NCBI RefSeq assembly: GCF_036231355.1
Contig: NZ_CP109496.1
Location: forward strand, 8,060,001 to 8,124,000
DNA length: 64,000 nucleotides
Reading direction: 5' to 3'
Origin: Streptomyces sp. NBC_01431
GTDB lineage: Bacteria; Actinomycetota; Actinomycetes; Streptomycetales; Streptomycetaceae
Under the pieces are notes generated by a model. That model worked only from the letters and a program-made list of their open reading frames with translations. It was not told the DNA's origin and did no database searches. Both the position numbers and the translations under genes were made by a program. This document shows positions 61,387 to 64,000 of the stretch, in pieces. The first letter of the stretch is position 1. Each line of letters opens with the position of its first letter.

Positions 61387-61771
61387 GCGGGCCCGCAGCT
61401 GACGGCAATTGTCCCGCCAGCCCGAGCGGCAGCCCGTCCGTCCCGGAAACCCGGTGTCCGGGGACAGTTCCGTCGCGCGCGAGGAACACCGGTGGCGGCC
61501 AATCCCCCCTCGCCCGCCACCCGGGCCTGTCTCATCCGCTTCTCTGCTCTTCCTGCCGTGGCAGTTGGCCAGCCACTGCCCGACCGGCCGCTGGTCGTAG
61601 CGGCGCATGAACTCCTCCTCGAACCCGGCGGGCAGACGTGGGCAGATGCCCGCGTTCACACTTCGTGGGGGAGCATGAGGATCATGACGGGCTCACCCGT
61701 ACCGTCCTCGGTGCAGGCGATGAGCCGGTCGGGGCCGTTGCACGACTGCCGCAGGGAAGCTGTTGGCGTGG
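61387..61771 (-). other. two overlapping unidentified gene remnants
   Basis: On the minus strand, GPDRLIACTEDGTGEPVMIL ends MLPHEV at a TGA near 61660. A second frame begins there with GTG (GTGA overlap) and reads NAGICPRLPAGFEEEFMRRY and DQRPVGQWLANCHG before it decays at about 61520. The overlap and codon use suggest a once-coupled gene pair. Families not recognised. Confidence 0.35.
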
Positions 61772-62614
61772 CTAGCCGGGACTGTCGGTTGTTATACGGG
61801 CGAGCAGTTGGTGGGTCTGCTGGGTTCGGCGGTGTCCGGGAGGCAGATACTTTTCGCAGTCCGCCAGTACCTGGCGGGCCTCTGCTTCGGCCTCTGCGCG
61901 GTGGCCCAGGCCGTGCAGAGCGGTGGCGACGCCGAGCCCGATCGCGCTGGCGCCGCCCCGGCCGTATGCGGGGGCGGTCTTGCGGGCCTCGGTGAGTGCT
62001 TCTTCATGGCGACCCTGGCCGTTGAGGCTGCGGACCAAGCCACACCCCAGGGCCATGGCGGCCTCCCTCTCGGCACGGGGCAGGGCACCGCGGGCCACAG
62101 CCTCCGCCTCTTCGTAGCGGCCCTGGCCGTTGAGAGCGAGCACCAGGCAGTGCAGCGCGGCCAGTTCCACCTTTGCCGAGGGCCGTGTCATGCGGGCCAT
62201 GGATTTGAGGACGTCCCGGCATTCGGTCTCGGCCTCGCCAGTCCGCTCAAGGTGGCACAGCGCCGCCGCACGGTTCACCCGGACTGCGAGCGACACCGCG
62301 TGATGAGGCATGCTGGGCGGGTCAGTCAACGCGGCCAACAAACCGTCAAGCTCGGACACGGCCTCCGCGGCGCGGCCCTGTGCGAGGACGGCACGCGCGG
62401 CGAGCATCGAGGCAGTCGTGTTCGTCAGGTCATCCCGCCCAGGTGCGCGACCTGCTGCCTGCTGGAAGGTGCGCGCCTGTTCTTCGGCCTCCTCGGCACG
62501 GCCCGCACGCAGGAGTTCGCTGATGGCCCGCAACACCAGTGCCGAGGCCTGGGGGATCCCGACGATGGCCGGTACGGGCTTTCTGCGGGTCAGGAGGGTT
62601 CGAATGGACTTCAC
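61772..62614 (-). CDS. tetratricopeptide-repeat protein
   Basis: A 280-residue alpha-helical protein with degenerate TPR units of about 34 residues (LVLRAISELLRAGRAEEAEE; LHCLVLALNGQGRYEEAEAV; GCGLVRSLNGQGRHEEALTE; VATALHGLGHRAEAEAEARQ). There is no signal peptide or DNA-binding domain. It resembles the TPR parts of Streptomyces signalling regulators that lack the other domains. Start GTG 62614. Confidence 0.8.
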   Translation of the reverse strand: MKSIRTLLTRRKPVPAIVGIPQASALVLRAISELLRAGRAEEAEEQARTFQQAAGRAPGRDDLTNTTASMLAARAVLAQGRAAEAVSELDGLLAALTDPPSMPHHAVSLAVRVNRAAALCHLERTGEAETECRDVLKSMARMTRPSAKVELAALHCLVLALNGQGRYEEAEAVARGALPRAEREAAMALGCGLVRSLNGQGRHEEALTEARKTAPAYGRGGASAIGLGVATALHGLGHRAEAEAEARQVLADCEKYLPPGHRRTQQTHQLLARITTDSPG

Positions 62615-63269
62615 AGACCGGGAGACTACGGCGAGCAGCTCATCGCTGATCGCAGGGGTGCGGTTGCGCCCGCATCCCCGTCCGTGACGTCCCTGCTACC
62701 TGGTTCACCGGCTGGGAGGAGGCCGGCCGTCCCGCCCCCGAGACGTACACGCCCGCCCTGGTCCGCTACGACGACCAGGGCGCCAGCGGCTGGAACCTGC
62801 GCTCGCCCGCGAGGTGCACACCCCGGCTCCGCGGCTCGTCCGGGACCACGGCCCGCAGGTGGGCGGTGTGCGGAGCTGCTCTCACTGTCGTGGCGTGGCC
62901 TACGTGGGTTTCCTTCAACTGGGCTTCGAGTGTGGCGAGTTGGTGGCGGCCCTCGGGGAAGTCAGGTCACCGATCACCGCACCGACCCGAGCGTCCCAGC
63001 CCTCGTCATGCACCTCACCCCCGCACACCGGGAGCCATGGCGAGCCTCCGACGGGTCCGATCCGCAGACCGGTGCCTCGCGGCCATCGTTGGCCGGGGCG
63101 TGTGAGGAGGACCGGCGTGGTAAAAGCCTGCTCATGAACGACGATTGGGAGGTGCCACAGCCGTTCGGCAGCGGAAGGCGTGTCGTGCGCGGACAGGTGT
63201 GCTGGGAGTGGCCAGGGCCGGCAGGCAGTCGGCCCTGGTGCGGCCTCTGATGAGGCAGTGACGGACGCA
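62615..63269. other. decayed DNA with unidentified scraps
   Basis: A plus-strand stretch near 62700-62810 (TWFTGWEEAGRPAPETYTPA) looks like real protein but has no start or family. The rest shows no credible gene. It lies between the TPR gene and a PRC-barrel scrap. Confidence 0.35.
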
Positions 63270-63385
63270 TGGCGCTGACCTTCTCCTCCTTCACGTCGAC
63301 GCGGACGACGGTGCCGACTAGCAGCATGACCTGCTTGCCGAAAATCCATGGGCCGGTGTCGACGAGGTTGGTGGAGTGCGGCTGA
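63270..63385 (-). pseudogene. PRC-barrel protein remnant
   Basis: LVDTGPWIFGKQVMLLVGTV and VRVDVKEEKV match the centre of Streptomyces PRC-barrel stress proteins (usual wording VDTGPWIFGKKVMLPAGTV). Sequence on both sides is unrelated, so about 30 residues of a protein of about 120 remain. Confidence 0.55.
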
Positions 63386-63586
63386 GAGGCGATTGCTGAT
63401 TTGTCGGGCGCATGGCGAGGCAATGCCACTGCTGCTTGGGCCACGGCAGGTCCGCCTCGCCGAAGCGGAGCACGATGGGCTGCAACACGGGCAAGGTTCG
63501 CGCCCCCCGGCAGGGGGCATGGCTTGACTTCGCGGCCCCGGCTCGGAACCGTGTTGCGTCTGCAATGCCCCAAGGTTGAAGCAGGT

Positions 63587-64000
63587 TCAAGCTGCCGCGA
63601 TCACAATCACCCAGTCCTCCGCCGTCAGTCGTACGGGCTGTCGCTTGTCGGGGTTGAGGCGGACCCCGTATGCGGGACCGTGCGCGGACTGGGCGCGTAG
63701 CCGGTATCCGACGGCGCACTCCTGGCGGCGTCGCGCCGAGGCGACGACGGTGGCGAATGCGACCTCTTCTCCCGGTCGGACGTAGTCCGTGGCGGGTCTC
63801 AGGTACAGCTCGTTCCCGTCAGCCGTGAACAGCTCCTCGAAAAGGGCGGCCAGGTAGGGACTCTCCGAGATCTGGCACATGAGGAGGCTGATGAGACGAC
63901 CGCTCACGATGAAGTCGGCACCCTCCCGCGCCGGTGCGAGGAGCCGGTTGCGGTCGTCGGACATCTCCGTCGTGAGAGAGATCTCCCGGCCTGTGGCCTC
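63587..64000 (-). CDS. CASTOR/POLLUX-like ion-channel protein, C-terminal part
   Basis: The frame runs off the window end and stops at 63587. About 137 codons are present: ATGREISLTTEMSDDRNRLL, FIVSGRLISLLMCQISESPY, GNELYLRPATDYVRPGEEVA and GPAYGVRLNPDKRQPVRL. This is the C-terminal RCK/TrkA-C-like region of the actinobacterial CASTOR/POLLUX-type putative channels. It should regulate gating by ligand binding. The membrane part lies outside the window. Confidence 0.8.
   Translation of the reverse strand, partial: EATGREISLTTEMSDDRNRLLAPAREGADFIVSGRLISLLMCQISESPYLAALFEELFTADGNELYLRPATDYVRPGEEVAFATVVASARRRQECAVGYRLRAQSAHGPAYGVRLNPDKRQPVRLTAEDWVIVIAAA

Overview
The window looks like Streptomyces or a close relative. 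It has very high GC, GTG starts and ATGA/GTGA gene overlaps, actinobacterial families (P450 with [3Fe-4S] ferredoxin, LppY/LpqO lipoprotein, MbtH, rifampin monooxygenase with its inverted-repeat element) and Streptomyces-type IS remnants. Real genes stand in small islands between insertion-sequence and integrative-element debris, as expected of a chromosome arm or a large linear plasmid. No rRNA, tRNA or CRISPR array was seen.

Layout. 0.4-1.4 kb: scrambled methyltransferase/IS110/IS701 scraps. 1.5-5.7 kb (minus): 3-hydroxybutyrate dehydrogenase, MHS transporter and PucR/GAF regulator, probably a catabolic unit. 5.8-10.1 kb: ferredoxin, ferredoxin reductase and cytochrome P450, divergent from a TetR gene, with two palindromic operators between. 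10.2-15.9 kb: membrane protein, divergent MarR/FAD-monooxygenase pair with twin operators, alpha/beta hydrolase, NAD-dependent epimerase divergent from a truncated TetR. 16.2-18.9 kb: glutamate decarboxylase and a secreted TIM-barrel-like protein. 19.5-27.4 kb: rifampin monooxygenase with its element, NUDIX gene, and pieces of Tn3, integrase, IS and an NRPS/MbtH/formyltransferase (siderophore-like) locus. 27.7-33.8 kb: AraC regulator with DHFR-like reductase, broken DUF6236 and SGNH genes, another FAD monooxygenase. 33.9-39.5 kb: intact IS3 element, group II intron RT scrap, decayed replication-relaxation and topoisomerase-VI-A-like genes from a plasmid or ICE. 39.8-41.7 kb: IS110/alcohol-dehydrogenase chimera and DUF1259 lipoprotein. 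42.0-46.2 kb: two adjacent ISL3 elements inside IS21 remnants. 46.3-53.6 kb: ATP-grasp ligase, secreted proteins, a 60-bp perfect palindrome, DUF2637 remnant, a hydrolase interrupted by an IS110 fragment, and a secreted phosphoesterase. 53.9-64 kb: AraC + PobA-like hydroxylase, SRPBCC protein, XRE-cupin and HxlR regulators, broken NmrA-like gene, FAD oxidoreductase, TPR protein, and the C-terminus of a CASTOR/POLLUX-like channel protein.

How it fits together. Five flavin hydroxylase/oxidoreductase genes, a complete P450 electron-transfer operon and several one-regulator/one-enzyme pairs suggest aromatic-compound or antibiotic modification and detoxification. In four cases (TetR/P450, MarR/FAD, TetR/epimerase, rifampin element/rox) the candidate cis-site can be read directly.

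Caveat. Many otherwise good genes carry one or two single-base frameshifts, at least one in a C homopolymer. Some 'pseudogenes' may be sequencing errors; the IS-fused and truncated ones are not explained that way.
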